DNA of 57,906 nt. Source: an uncultured Planktomarina sp. GTDB taxonomy: Bacteria; Pseudomonadota; Alphaproteobacteria; Rhodobacterales; Rhodobacteraceae. The first letter of the stretch is position 1. Every line of letters begins with the position of its first letter. The stretch spans positions 1 through 57,906 of the forward strand of contig CAJWTH010000003.1 in NCBI GenBank assembly GCA_913047725.1. Direction: 5' to 3'. The notes beneath the pieces were generated by a model. The model made no database searches, was not told the origin of the DNA, and worked only from the letters and a program-made list of their open reading frames with translations. Made by a program: the position numbers and the translations under genes. Shown here one piece after another: positions 35,212 to 44,266 of the stretch.

Positions 35212-36347
35212 TAATGACCCCTGAAATTACTTTAGCTCTGCTAGTTGGAATCAGTTTGATTGCTTTTTTAGTTGTTATTTTGTTAATTTTTGTTGCCCGC
35301 GCTGCATCACGCTCTGCTAATGCAACCGTTCCTCTTGGCAATCAGTTAGAGTCCCTAAATCAGAGAGTTCAAATAATAGGAGACGGTCAGCAACAGCTAG
35401 CAGGTGGCTTAACCCATGTTTCTGAGTCACAGGCCGCTCAACAGGGAAATATGATTAAGTTAATGGAGGCCCGTCTAGCATCAGTTCAGGAGCAGATGAA
35501 CCTTAACTTAAACTCGAGCGCAAAAAATACAGCTAAGTCATTGGGAGAATTACAGCAGAGATTAGTTACCATTGATAAAGCCCAAGATAATATTCAAAAG
35601 CTTTCAGGCGATGTGCTTAGTTTACAAGATATTTTGTCAAATAAGCAAACTCGTGGGGCTTTTGGTGAAATTCAATTACAAGAGATTGTAAGTAAGGCCC
35701 TACCATCTGATGCATATGCTTGGCAGGTAACGCTATCAAATGGAAAGCGTGCTGATTGTTTGATCCATTTACCTAACCCTCCTGGGCCAATTGTTATTGA
35801 TAGCAAATTTCCATTGGAAGCATACGAAGCCTTAAGAAATGCATCGACAGATTGGGAAGTTAATGAGGCTGCTAAATTTATGCGTACTAGCGTGAAGGCC
35901 CACATCAAAGCTATTTCTGAAAAATATATTTTGGATGGTGAAACGGCTGATGGTGCATTAATGTTTTTACCCTCAGAATCAGTTTATGCGGAGCTACACG
36001 CCAACTTTCCTGAATTAGTTAGGGATGGCTTTGAAGCACATGTTTGGATTGTGTCGCCTACTACATGCATGGCAACGCTGAACACTATGCGGGCCATTTT
36101 GAAAGATGCTCGAATGCGTGAGCAAGCTGGTGCTATTCGCACTGCATTGCGACTTTTACATCGTGATGTTGAATTGGTAGTTGATCGTGTCGAAAAGCTG
36201 AACACACATTTTGGACAGGCTCGGAAAGATGTGGAGGGGATTACAATCGCTGCAGAGCGCGCCGGAAAAAGGGCACATAAGTTGGATAATTTTGATTTTG
36301 AGGAAATCGACGTAGCCGAAAATATTGTACCAATAAATAAGTCGTAA
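35208..36347 (+). CDS. rmuC: DNA recombination protein RmuC
   Basis: A 379-residue RmuC-type protein: an N-terminal membrane helix (about residues 7-30), a coiled-coil part (residues 40-130) and the nuclease-like RmuC domain with GAFGEIQLQEIV, VIDSKFPLEAYEAL and MFLPSESVYAEL. RmuC limits inversions at short inverted repeats. It begins at an ATG within the mutL stop codon region (ATGA overlap), so expression is coupled to mutL. Its end is convergent with the ClC gene, 29 bp away. Confidence 0.92.
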   Translation: MIMTPEITLALLVGISLIAFLVVILLIFVARAASRSANATVPLGNQLESLNQRVQIIGDGQQQLAGGLTHVSESQAAQQGNMIKLMEARLASVQEQMNLNLNSSAKNTAKSLGELQQRLVTIDKAQDNIQKLSGDVLSLQDILSNKQTRGAFGEIQLQEIVSKALPSDAYAWQVTLSNGKRADCLIHLPNPPGPIVIDSKFPLEAYEALRNASTDWEVNEAAKFMRTSVKAHIKAISEKYILDGETADGALMFLPSESVYAELHANFPELVRDGFEAHVWIVSPTTCMATLNTMRAILKDARMREQAGAIRTALRLLHRDVELVVDRVEKLNTHFGQARKDVEGITIAAERAGKRAHKLDNFDFEEIDVAENIVPINKS

Positions 36348-36376
36348 CAGTATCGATGCTGAAAGAGTTTAGCACA

Positions 36377-38071
36377 CTAATCTTTATGTTCTAAATCTAT
36401 AATTTGTGTCTGGAGCTTTAAATAAGCTTTAAAAATGTCACCTTCTGAGATGACTCCCATTAATGTATTGTCTGATTGATCTAAAACTGGGATTGCTTCA
36501 CCGATAAAATCAGATGCGACTTCAATTGCTTGCTGAAGAGACGCATCTGAATTGAGAAAAATTGGCTTTTCATCAACATAGGGAATTAACAAATCTTCAG
36601 TTTTAACCGAAACGAGTGAGCTGAGGTAAACCTTACCAGAAAAAGCTCCGGTTTCCTTTTCTATGTAAGCCTCACTTTTATTGTCAGTTGCCATTCGCTC
36701 TATAGCATTAGCCACGGTAGTTTCTGCCTTGACCGTGATAAAATCAGCAGAAATGAGTGGTTCAATAGAGTTTTCCATTAATAGTAAGCCACTGCGGCCG
36801 TGGCTCAGATCTATATTTCTAAGCAGTAATTGTTTGTCAAAATATGAATGTCCAAAATAGTGATGACTGAACATGATAGCAGTCACAATACCAGTTAAAG
36901 ACATCATGGCTAGCTCGTATGAGCCGGTAAGTTCCAGAACAATGATTGTCATCGATATGGGCGCACCTATTACCGCGCCAGCAACAGCAGCCATACCGCA
37001 GATAATTAATTCTGGACCTGATGAAACGTAAAGCCCAGCTATCGTTAAAATTTGAGATATAGCTGCACCGGCTGCTGCGCCAATAAGTAATGCTGGTGAG
37101 AAAACGCCGCCAAAAAAGCCAAACCCAAGTGAAATAGATGTAGCGATTATTTTTCCAAATAGAATAAGAAGAACTACGACCAACAAGGTTTCGTTTTGAA
37201 GCAGAGACCAGAGGGTTTGTGACCCAAGGCCCATTACTCCCGGTACAAGCGCACCAATTAAGCTGAGGCACGGTACCATTATCACTGCTGAATGCAGTGG
37301 TTTTAATTTAAGTAATTTGGGTAATGATGCAAAGAATAATAATGACCTCATAAATACGACAGCAATAAATCCGAATATTGGTCCAACCAAACACGATATT
37401 AAAATCATTAAGCCCATGTTTTCATTCAATATTGTTTGTTCAAAAAATGGTACTGATGGCCAAACTGCTTGTGTTATTCCAAAGGATACTGTTGAGGCTA
37501 TTGCAATCGGGGCTAAGGCTTTAAAAGCAAAATGCCTCAAAATTGCTTCATGTGCAAAAATTATACCGGCAAATGGCGCGCCAAAACCTGCTGATATAGC
37601 TGCAGCAATTCCAGCTCCTATGAAAACATCAGTGGAAAAGTTTAGTGAAATCTTTGTTTTCAACCATGAGCCAATAGTTGCGCCAAGATGAACAAGTGGA
37701 CCATATTGGCCAACTGATGCTCCACCAGAGGCAGATATAAAAGCGGCCAATGTACTAAAAATTCCCAGTTTAATATTTATTTCGTTATCTATTCTATGAA
37801 CAGAATAAATAGTGTCTGCCGGGCCTTGCCATTCTTTAGAAATGGAAATTTTCTTCAGCCACAGTATACTGAAAACTGCCAGACCAAGAGTAAAATTATA
37901 AAGAATAAACCTTTGAGTAAAAGTTTCGGGTCTTTCAAAGATAACACTTATTAGATTGATTCCCGATCTAAAGTAATGTGCTGTTACCGCTCCTGCAGCA
38001 CCCAAGATTACGCCAACAAACAGAGCTCCCAACAACAGTAAAACAGCATTATTTGATACTTTAATCGCCAA
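36377..38071 (-). CDS. ClC-family chloride channel/transporter with CBS domains, variant filter
   Basis: A 564-residue ClC protein with about ten hydrophobic helices (residues 1-420) and two C-terminal CBS domains (about 430-555) that may sense nucleotides. The GGVFSPAL filter segment is normal. The segment that is GREGP in ClC antiporters is GQYGP here (residues 121-125 in ASVGQYGPLVHLG), so Tyr123 replaces the gating glutamate, and the first filter segment (normally GSGIP) reads like QGPADT. It may be a channel or an uncoupled carrier rather than a Cl-/H+ antiporter. It is monocistronic and convergent with rmuC. Confidence 0.9.
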   Translation of the reverse strand: MAIKVSNNAVLLLLGALFVGVILGAAGAVTAHYFRSGINLISVIFERPETFTQRFILYNFTLGLAVFSILWLKKISISKEWQGPADTIYSVHRIDNEINIKLGIFSTLAAFISASGGASVGQYGPLVHLGATIGSWLKTKISLNFSTDVFIGAGIAAAISAGFGAPFAGIIFAHEAILRHFAFKALAPIAIASTVSFGITQAVWPSVPFFEQTILNENMGLMILISCLVGPIFGFIAVVFMRSLLFFASLPKLLKLKPLHSAVIMVPCLSLIGALVPGVMGLGSQTLWSLLQNETLLVVVLLILFGKIIATSISLGFGFFGGVFSPALLIGAAAGAAISQILTIAGLYVSSGPELIICGMAAVAGAVIGAPISMTIIVLELTGSYELAMMSLTGIVTAIMFSHHYFGHSYFDKQLLLRNIDLSHGRSGLLLMENSIEPLISADFITVKAETTVANAIERMATDNKSEAYIEKETGAFSGKVYLSSLVSVKTEDLLIPYVDEKPIFLNSDASLQQAIEVASDFIGEAIPVLDQSDNTLMGVISEGDIFKAYLKLQTQIIDLEHKD

Positions 38072-38268
38072 TTTTAAAGCTCGCTAAACTAATTTATTTC
38101 ATTTTAAGTAGTTTCTTTTAGGTCTCACTACTACTTAATTTTTTTTTAACTAGTCTACTTCGCCTTTGGGAACAGCTCTTGAAAATAGGTTTTAAAGGTG
38201 TCAGCAGCGATTTATGATTATTTAACGGGAAAGAATTACTGGCTAGATGTAAATTCCTTTTAGGTGAT

Positions 38269-38916
38269 TTAAATTCCTAAGAAACGCTGTGCCAGTCTTG
38301 GAAACCATGAATTAAAACGTAGTGGCGCATCAGTGGCGGTAAGACAAATACAATCTTCACCGATGTCTGCCATAGGCGTATGCTCAAGGCTTTGGTCAGC
38401 CGTTTCTACATCACCAACTGTGAACCTAGCGGTTTCATCAGAGAAAGCACCTTTCAGTACCAGTGTTAGTTCGGTGCCACGGTGCCCATGATCTGGGACG
38501 ACTGAACCGGCTGGAATGTAGAGCAATCGCGCAGTAGCTGATTTGGACGTTTTCAACACGGCTTGGCGTACGCCCATACCAATTGGACGCCATTTAATAT
38601 CATCTAAACTGCTGCCAACATATGCGGCTAATGGATTTGGGATCTTATTTTGTGGTTCAGAACCTTTAATTCCTGGCATCTTTGAAATTAAAGTTAAGGT
38701 ATTTGCCAAGGCATCTTTGGACATTGAAACCTTTGCTGTTTCGTCTAGGAAAACCCCACCAACAGAGTCAAAGGCTTGGGCAGCTGCCCGACATTCGTCA
38801 CACATTTCTAAGTGGGTTGCCACTATTAGATTGAAGGCCTCGGGAAGTGCCCCTGCGGAATATGCTAATAATATTTCATCGTGTAGGTGGTGTTTTATAT
38901 CATTCATATCATTCAT
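38269..38916 (-). CDS. chrR: Zinc anti-sigma factor ChrR
   Basis: A 215-residue two-domain anti-sigma factor. The N-terminal zinc domain carries HH at residues 9-10 and HLEMCDEC (H35, C39, C42), matching the H...HxxxCxxC ligand set that inhibits RpoE. The C-terminal cupin has PDHGHRGTELTLVLKG and LEHTP, matching the His/Glu metal ligands that ChrR needs to respond to singlet oxygen. The ATG overlaps the rpoE stop in ATGA, so the two are translationally coupled. In Rhodobacter the pair controls genes against singlet oxygen; the same is inferred here. Confidence 0.93.
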   Translation of the reverse strand: MNDMNDIKHHLHDEILLAYSAGALPEAFNLIVATHLEMCDECRAAAQAFDSVGGVFLDETAKVSMSKDALANTLTLISKMPGIKGSEPQNKIPNPLAAYVGSSLDDIKWRPIGMGVRQAVLKTSKSATARLLYIPAGSVVPDHGHRGTELTLVLKGAFSDETARFTVGDVETADQSLEHTPMADIGEDCICLTATDAPLRFNSWFPRLAQRFLGI

Positions 38917-39458
38917 TTCATGGACTGACGTAATTTCTCTAATGCTAATCTAAGGCGCGATTTGATTGTGCCAAGGGGCAAGCCAGTTTCTATGGCAATT
39001 TCGCTATGACTTAAATCGCCAAAATAAGCTTTTTGTAGAAGTGCTAGCTGTGCATCGGGCAGTACTGACATCGCTAATCTCAGTTGCTCTGTTTCTTGTT
39101 GCAAGGTTAAAATATCAACTGCTTCAGGCTCAGATTCTGGGCCCCAGGTTAAATCTTCTGGCTCAGGGCGGCGCTGTTTACGAAACGCGTCAATATTTTT
39201 GTTTCTGGCAATTGTGAAAATCCAAGTTGATACACTTGCACGGCTTGGGTCAAATAAAGGTGCTTTGAGCCAGACGGTTGCCATGACCTCCTGTGCGCAG
39301 TCTTCTGCCATGCTGTTGGAGGCTCCAGATCTTATTAGAAAAGATTTAACACGAGGCGCAAAATAATGAAAAAGTTCCGCAAAAGCTTTCGGATCTTGGC
39401 TTTTTTGTACCTGCTGCAGTTCTTTAACCCAATTGTTTAGAGGTTTAGTTTTGGTCAC
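38913..39458 (-). CDS. rpoE: RNA polymerase sigma factor RpoE (ECF, ChrR-controlled)
   Basis: An ECF sigma factor of 181 residues: sigma-2 (CAQEVMATVWLKAPLFDP, STWIFTIARNKNIDAFRKQ) and sigma-4 (LPDAQLALLQKAYFGDLSHSEIA, LPLGTIKSRLRLALEKLR). With ChrR encoded in the same operon it belongs to the group that answers singlet oxygen in Rhodobacter. It is divergent from the operon at 39684, which carries a good candidate RpoE promoter. I did not find an equally clear RpoE promoter for rpoE itself on the minus strand. Confidence 0.94.
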   Translation of the reverse strand: MTKTKPLNNWVKELQQVQKSQDPKAFAELFHYFAPRVKSFLIRSGASNSMAEDCAQEVMATVWLKAPLFDPSRASVSTWIFTIARNKNIDAFRKQRRPEPEDLTWGPESEPEAVDILTLQQETEQLRLAMSVLPDAQLALLQKAYFGDLSHSEIAIETGLPLGTIKSRLRLALEKLRQSMK

Positions 39459-39626
39459 AGCTGGGGGTGTAGCCTTTTGGTTAATATGGATTAGATCTTA
39501 GAAAACAGTATAGGGGATTTGTTTGATAGATGCACTAGATTCATGATGCCTTTCTAAATTTTCACACATATTGTATCCACACCAAAGAATTTATTTCCGA
39601 CCAACTAAAAACAAATTTTCTAAATG

Positions 39627-39655
39627 TAATCTGTTTGCAAGCTGACTACGTAAGA
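39627..39655 (+). promoter_or_regulatory. Candidate RpoE-dependent promoter
   Basis: TAATCT (39627-39632) and GTAAGA (39650-39655) are spaced by 17 bases, 28 bp before the first gene of the operon at 39684. Rhodobacter RpoE promoters are of the TGATCC / CGTAAGA type; the -10 element ACGTAAGA agrees very well, the -35 less so. Its position opposite rpoE-chrR is what the known regulon would predict. Confidence 0.55.
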
Positions 39656-39683
39656 AAATTAAATAATAATAAAGGGCCAATAG

Positions 39684-40982
39684 ATGCCATTTGAGAATAT
39701 CCAAGCAGACAAAAGGCGAATAGCGATTATCGGGGGTGGGGTTTCAGGACTGGGCGCCGCTTACGCGCTTCGAACATCAGAAAATGTAGTGTTGTTCGAA
39801 TCTGGTACAAAATTAGGAGGTCATGCCCGAACTGTATTGGCAGGCAAAAATGGAAACATGCCCGTGGATACAGGGTTTTTAGTCTATAATAATGTAAACT
39901 ATCCCCGCCTAACAGAATTATTTGATGAACTAGAGGTACCAACAATTCCGTCAGATATGAGCTTTGGAGCGTCAATTGATGGTGGATGGCTCGAATACGG
40001 AATATTAGCTCCGAAGGCAATCATAGCCCAAAAACGCAACATTTTTAGGCCAAAGTTCCTTGGAATGATGCGCGATATATTAAGATTTAATAAGTTGGCT
40101 AACAGCAATGTCATTGATCCTAATGTCACGATTGGAAGTCTTATTAAAAATTGGGGATTGGGGAATTGGTTCCGAGACTATTATCTGACCCCTTTCACTG
40201 GTGCAATTTGGTCCACACCGATAACTAAAATTTTGGATTTTCCAGCGCTTCCAATGATAAAGTTTATGAAAAACCATGCTTTACTGGGAACGGGTGGCCA
40301 ACACAATTGGCGTACAGTCAATGGTGGCTCATATGAGTACGTGCACCGTGTTGAAAACACGCTTCGAGAAGTAGGTGTTGAGATACGTTTGTCTGCGGCA
40401 GTAACGTCTGTACGCCGCGTTGATAGTGGTGTTGAGGTAAAAGCGGCTGGTGGCGTTTATGAATACTTTGATGAAGTAATCTTTGCTACTCACTCTAACA
40501 CCACATTAGAGTTGTTAAGCGATCCAACTGAGATCGAGCAAAGTTCACTGAATTCAATTAAATACCAATCCAACACAATGGTGCTGCATGCCGATACTTC
40601 AATAATGCCAAAACGAAAAGCGGCCTGGGCTTCTTGGGTATACACTGAGGAAAAAAACCGAAAATCAGATCATATTGATCTGACTTATTGGATCAACCGT
40701 CTTCAAAGTTTGCCAGAAGATGATCCTTGCTTTGTAACTCTTAATACCAAGCGACCAATAAAGCCGCATCTAATTTATGACGAATATGTTTTTAATCACC
40801 CAGTTTTTGACTTGGCAGCTTTGCAAGGGCAGCGAAATTTAGCCGATTCAAATGGTACTAATTCGACTTGGTTTTGTGGTGCATGGATGCGAAATGGCTT
40901 TCATGAGGATGGTTTAGCCACTGGTATGGAGGTCGCACGCCGTATACTCGACCAATCTGCCAGCATGATCGCAGCTGAGTAA
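39684..40982 (+). CDS. FAD-dependent oxidoreductase of the ChrR/RpoE operon (RSP1091/UfaD-like)
   Basis: A 432-residue flavin amine-oxidase-like protein with the Rossmann motif IAIIGGGVSGLGAAYALR and FESGTKLGGHARTV near the N-terminus and FCGAWMRNGFHEDGLATGMEVA at the end. Position and order match the Rhodobacter sphaeroides operon RSP1091-1087 beside rpoE-chrR, whose first member has been tied to unsaturated/furan fatty acid formation and to ChrR turnover. The substrate is therefore probably a membrane fatty acyl chain. The stop codon shares one base with the next ATG. Confidence 0.85.
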   Translation: MPFENIQADKRRIAIIGGGVSGLGAAYALRTSENVVLFESGTKLGGHARTVLAGKNGNMPVDTGFLVYNNVNYPRLTELFDELEVPTIPSDMSFGASIDGGWLEYGILAPKAIIAQKRNIFRPKFLGMMRDILRFNKLANSNVIDPNVTIGSLIKNWGLGNWFRDYYLTPFTGAIWSTPITKILDFPALPMIKFMKNHALLGTGGQHNWRTVNGGSYEYVHRVENTLREVGVEIRLSAAVTSVRRVDSGVEVKAAGGVYEYFDEVIFATHSNTTLELLSDPTEIEQSSLNSIKYQSNTMVLHADTSIMPKRKAAWASWVYTEEKNRKSDHIDLTYWINRLQSLPEDDPCFVTLNTKRPIKPHLIYDEYVFNHPVFDLAALQGQRNLADSNGTNSTWFCGAWMRNGFHEDGLATGMEVARRILDQSASMIAAE

Positions 40983-41734
40983 TGGGTATGGATTATATCC
41001 AAGCTCACACTTTTCATGGACGAAAAGGCCAAATCGAAAACTCATTTAGTTATGCGGTAGACTATTTGCTACTTGATTTTAAGAGCAAAAAACGATTTCC
41101 TAAGCTCTTTTCTCACAATCATTTTAATTTTTTTAGTATTTACGACAAAGATCACGGTGGCCCACCGAAAAATGGAATTGGTTTAAGCTGGGTGCAAAAC
41201 ATTTTGAAGGTAAATGACCTTCCTGGCCAAGAGAGTATTTTTCTTCTAGCGCAGCCACGTCTTTTTGGATTTGTTTTTAATCCAGTAAGTTTTTGGTTAT
41301 GCTTTGATTCACATGATAATCTCCGTGTGGTAATTGCCGAAGTAAGTAACACTTTTGGCCAGCGGCACTGCTATTTGTGCCACCGTGATGACCTTGGGCC
41401 AATCACGGGGTTTGATACAATTACGGCAGAAAAAGTTTTTCATGTTTCCCCATTTCAACCTGTTGAGGGCACCTATTGCTTTAACTTTGATATCAGTACT
41501 GACTGGATTTCGATATCAATAGAATACAAGCGCAAAGAAGGTGGCTTAGTCGCAACTCTAGTGGGCCCACGCCAGCTTCTGACAAACCGATCTATTTTAT
41601 TATCGATATTGCGTCGGCCGTTTGGATCCAGGAGGGTCTTGGCACTAATACATTGGCAAGCAGTAAGGCTTTGGTGGCGAAAGGCAACTTTTCGTTCTTG
41701 CCCAGAGGCCCCGCACAATGATGTGAGCAGATGA
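40982..41734 (+). CDS. DUF1365 protein of the ChrR/RpoE operon (RSP1090-like)
   Basis: A 250-residue DUF1365 protein, recognised by the N-terminal HTFHGRKGQIENSFSYAVDYL, the central LLAQPRLFGFVFNPVSFWLC and VSNTFGQRHCYLC. DUF1365 genes accompany FAD oxidoreductases and cyclopropane-synthase-like enzymes acting on phospholipid acyl chains; the biochemical step is not known to me. The start overlaps the FAD gene by one base and its stop overlaps the transporter start, so the genes are tightly coupled. No cyclopropane/methylase gene is inserted here. Confidence 0.88.
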   Translation: MGMDYIQAHTFHGRKGQIENSFSYAVDYLLLDFKSKKRFPKLFSHNHFNFFSIYDKDHGGPPKNGIGLSWVQNILKVNDLPGQESIFLLAQPRLFGFVFNPVSFWLCFDSHDNLRVVIAEVSNTFGQRHCYLCHRDDLGPITGFDTITAEKVFHVSPFQPVEGTYCFNFDISTDWISISIEYKRKEGGLVATLVGPRQLLTNRSILLSILRRPFGSRRVLALIHWQAVRLWWRKATFRSCPEAPHNDVSR

Positions 41735-42969
41735 CAGCTGTAAACAATATTTCTCCACCAGCATTTGCTCTATTTGGTGGCATGCTCGCCGCTGCAGGCA
41801 TACCGATTTATATTTTTGCACCAACGTTTTACGCTGAAAATTACGGCTTAAGTCTTACAAGCATTGCAGCTGTTTTATTTTGGTTGCGATTGGTGGATGC
41901 GGTACAGGATCCGTTGTTTGGATGGGCATCCGAAAATATTGGGCGTGAACGTCGTTTTTGGGTAGCTTTTGCAGTTATTATTTTGGTTGGGTCTATGGCT
42001 CTACTTTTTGCTGTGCCACCCCAAACGTCACCCCTTTTTTGGTTTGCAATCTCGATGACTGGGCTGTTCAGTGCATTTAGTTTTTTAACAATCAACTTTT
42101 ATGCGCAGGGTATTACTGCTGCTGCTGAGTTGCCTGGTGGCCACATGCAATTAGCGGCATGGCGTGAAACTGGTGCATTGATTGGAATCTGTTTAGCTTC
42201 TGTTGCTCCAGGATTATTTATCCTTTGGGGCATGGAGCCAATGCTTATCTTCACATTAACTTTTGGGTGCGTTGGTTTAATTTCTTTATGGATGATGAAA
42301 AGCCAATGGGTAGTTCTTGTTAAAAGAAAGCCGTCAAATTTTCTATTAGTGTGGCAAGATAGAAGTACAAGGCTATTATTAATTCTGGCATTCATAAATG
42401 CCCTGCCAGTTGCGGTGACCTCTTCACTATTTTTGTTTTTTGTTGGCCACCAACTTCAGGCCCCTGCCTGGGCAGGTGGGCTTCTAATGTTATTTTTCCT
42501 TTCTGCAGCTGCTGCTGCACCAATATGGACAATGGCGTCACGGCGATATGGAACGCGTCGCTGTCTAATAATTGCTATGAGCCTGGCTGTGATAATATTT
42601 GCATTAAGTGGAACTCTAAAGTCGGGTGATATTTGGATCTTTTTAATTGTCTGTATGGTTTCTGGTGCATCTATCAGTGCAGACTTAACCTTAATGCCAG
42701 CCGCCTTCGCTCAAAGACTTGCAGTAATAGCACCGAATGGAGGGCAGGGCTTTGGGCTTTGGTCTTTGATGAATAAGCTTACGCTGGCCCTTGCTGCGAT
42801 TGTACTTTTCCCATTGCTCGAGCTTTCTGGTTTCGATGCAACCGTGGCTCAGCAGACTGATAGTGCCTTAACGATGCTGACCGTGTTATATGCAATTTGT
42901 CCATTGTTTCTAAAACTAATTGCAATATTAATTTTAATTAAAACCCCACTGCAGGATGATCGGTTATGA
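41731..42969 (+). CDS. MFS transporter, GPH-like (RSP1089-like)
   Basis: A 412-residue membrane protein with about twelve hydrophobic helices. The region after helix 2 (WLRLVDAVQDPLFGWASEN, then GRERRFW) is typical of the glycoside-pentoside-hexuronide cation symporter group. In this operon it more likely moves a lipid-related molecule or acts as a flippase, but that is inference from context only. ATGA overlaps link it to both neighbours. Confidence 0.85.
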   Translation: MTAVNNISPPAFALFGGMLAAAGIPIYIFAPTFYAENYGLSLTSIAAVLFWLRLVDAVQDPLFGWASENIGRERRFWVAFAVIILVGSMALLFAVPPQTSPLFWFAISMTGLFSAFSFLTINFYAQGITAAAELPGGHMQLAAWRETGALIGICLASVAPGLFILWGMEPMLIFTLTFGCVGLISLWMMKSQWVVLVKRKPSNFLLVWQDRSTRLLLILAFINALPVAVTSSLFLFFVGHQLQAPAWAGGLLMLFFLSAAAAAPIWTMASRRYGTRRCLIIAMSLAVIIFALSGTLKSGDIWIFLIVCMVSGASISADLTLMPAAFAQRLAVIAPNGGQGFGLWSLMNKLTLALAAIVLFPLLELSGFDATVAQQTDSALTMLTVLYAICPLFLKLIAILILIKTPLQDDRL

Positions 42970-43541
42970 TGTTTGAAATAATACTTTTAGGCGGGTTTTC
43001 TGCCATTTTGGTAGCTCTATTTTTAAAGAAAAAGTTTGGCTTTCAAGCTCAAAAATCGACTGATTACGTGTCTACGGGTCCTCAATTTGATATTCGCAAA
43101 AACCTAAGTGGTCCAATGTTGTCAGAGGGAATTATCTATGGCCCATTTGGTCGTGTAACTTCGCGCTTTGTGGCAAAAATGCATGCAGAATGGAATGGTG
43201 ATGTTGGGGAGATTACTGAAGTCTTTGATTATGATAGTGGTAATTCTCAAACGCGTAAGTGGACATTAAAAGTCAGGAAAGACGGAAGTATTGAGGCTGA
43301 CGCCGACGATTTAGTTGGCACTGGCTATGGAAATCAAGCAGGTTCTGCAGTTGTTTTGAACTATACTATTAAACTTACAGAGGATGCGGGGGGCCATGCT
43401 TTGAAGGTGACAGATTGGATGTATCTTATGGAAAATGGAGTAGTAATTAACCGCAGCCAATTCAGAAAGTTTGGAATTAAGGTTGCTGAACTTGTAGCAA
43501 CAATGCGCCCAGAAACCTCTGACCAGATTGCGACTGAATGA
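42966..43541 (+). CDS. DUF3833 family protein (RSP1088-like)
   Basis: A 191-residue protein with one N-terminal membrane helix (about residues 3-20) and a beta-rich lipocalin-like body: LSEGIIYGPFGRVTSRFVAKM, EITEVFDYDSGNSQTRKWTL, ENGVVINRSQFRKFGIKV. These are features of DUF3833. A lipocalin-like fold would suit binding of a lipid in or near the membrane, but no function is established. It is the fourth gene in the five-gene operon, with ATGA overlaps on both sides. Confidence 0.82.
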   Translation: MMFEIILLGGFSAILVALFLKKKFGFQAQKSTDYVSTGPQFDIRKNLSGPMLSEGIIYGPFGRVTSRFVAKMHAEWNGDVGEITEVFDYDSGNSQTRKWTLKVRKDGSIEADADDLVGTGYGNQAGSAVVLNYTIKLTEDAGGHALKVTDWMYLMENGVVINRSQFRKFGIKVAELVATMRPETSDQIATE

Positions 43542-44266
43542 ATTTTATTGGAAAGCGCTATTGGCTAGTTGGTGCCAGTGAGGGACTTGGCCGTGCCTTA
43601 GCACACAAGATGAGTGCGGCGGGCGCTGAACTCGTTATATCTGCCCGATCAGAAACACGGTTAAGAGCGCTTGCTGCTGAATTGCCAAATAAAGTTCAGG
43701 TTGCAGCTCTGGATATTTCCGATGGTGCAAGTGTTGTTAAAGCGGGAGCGGGTTTGGGTCGCTTAGACGGAATTGTATTTCTTGCAAGTGTTTACTGGCC
43801 GATGCCGGCAAACCAATGGGATGGCGCCAACGCGATTGCTATGGCGGAAATTAATTTTACGGGACTTTTCCGAGTGCTGGATCAAGTTATGGAACAGTTT
43901 CTGGAGCGAGATGCAGGCCATATTGTTATTACTGGGAGTTTGAGTGGATTTCGTGGATTACCAGGCGCCATTGGTTACGGCGCATCCAAGGCAGGCGTTA
44001 TGTCATTAGCGGAAAGTCTTTATGCAGATTTGCGGTCATCTGGGATTAAGGTGCAGTTAGCAAGTCCAGGATTTATTAAAACCCGACAAACTGATAAGAA
44101 TAGATTTCGAATGCCGTTTATTATGTCGCCTGATGAGGCGGCTGATTATATGATGCTTCATATGGCCAGTAATCGCTTTAAAAGTAGCTTTCCACGGCTG
44201 TTTTCTTGGTTTTTGCGTTCCAGCCAATTTTGGCCTGATTGGCTTTATTTTCGAATATTTAGTTAA
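43538..44266 (+). CDS. Short-chain dehydrogenase/reductase (RSP1087-like)
   Basis: A classical SDR of 242 residues: the cofactor motif WLVGASEGLGRALA (a GxxxGxG variant), ITGSLSGFRG with the catalytic Ser, and the YGASK catalytic Tyr/Lys pair. It probably uses NADP(H) and, by context, acts on an oxidised lipid or fatty aldehyde/ketone. It is the last gene of the operon. Its TAA stop overlaps the TAA of the convergent saccharopine dehydrogenase-like gene. Confidence 0.88.
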   Translation: MNFIGKRYWLVGASEGLGRALAHKMSAAGAELVISARSETRLRALAAELPNKVQVAALDISDGASVVKAGAGLGRLDGIVFLASVYWPMPANQWDGANAIAMAEINFTGLFRVLDQVMEQFLERDAGHIVITGSLSGFRGLPGAIGYGASKAGVMSLAESLYADLRSSGIKVQLASPGFIKTRQTDKNRFRMPFIMSPDEAADYMMLHMASNRFKSSFPRLFSWFLRSSQFWPDWLYFRIFS

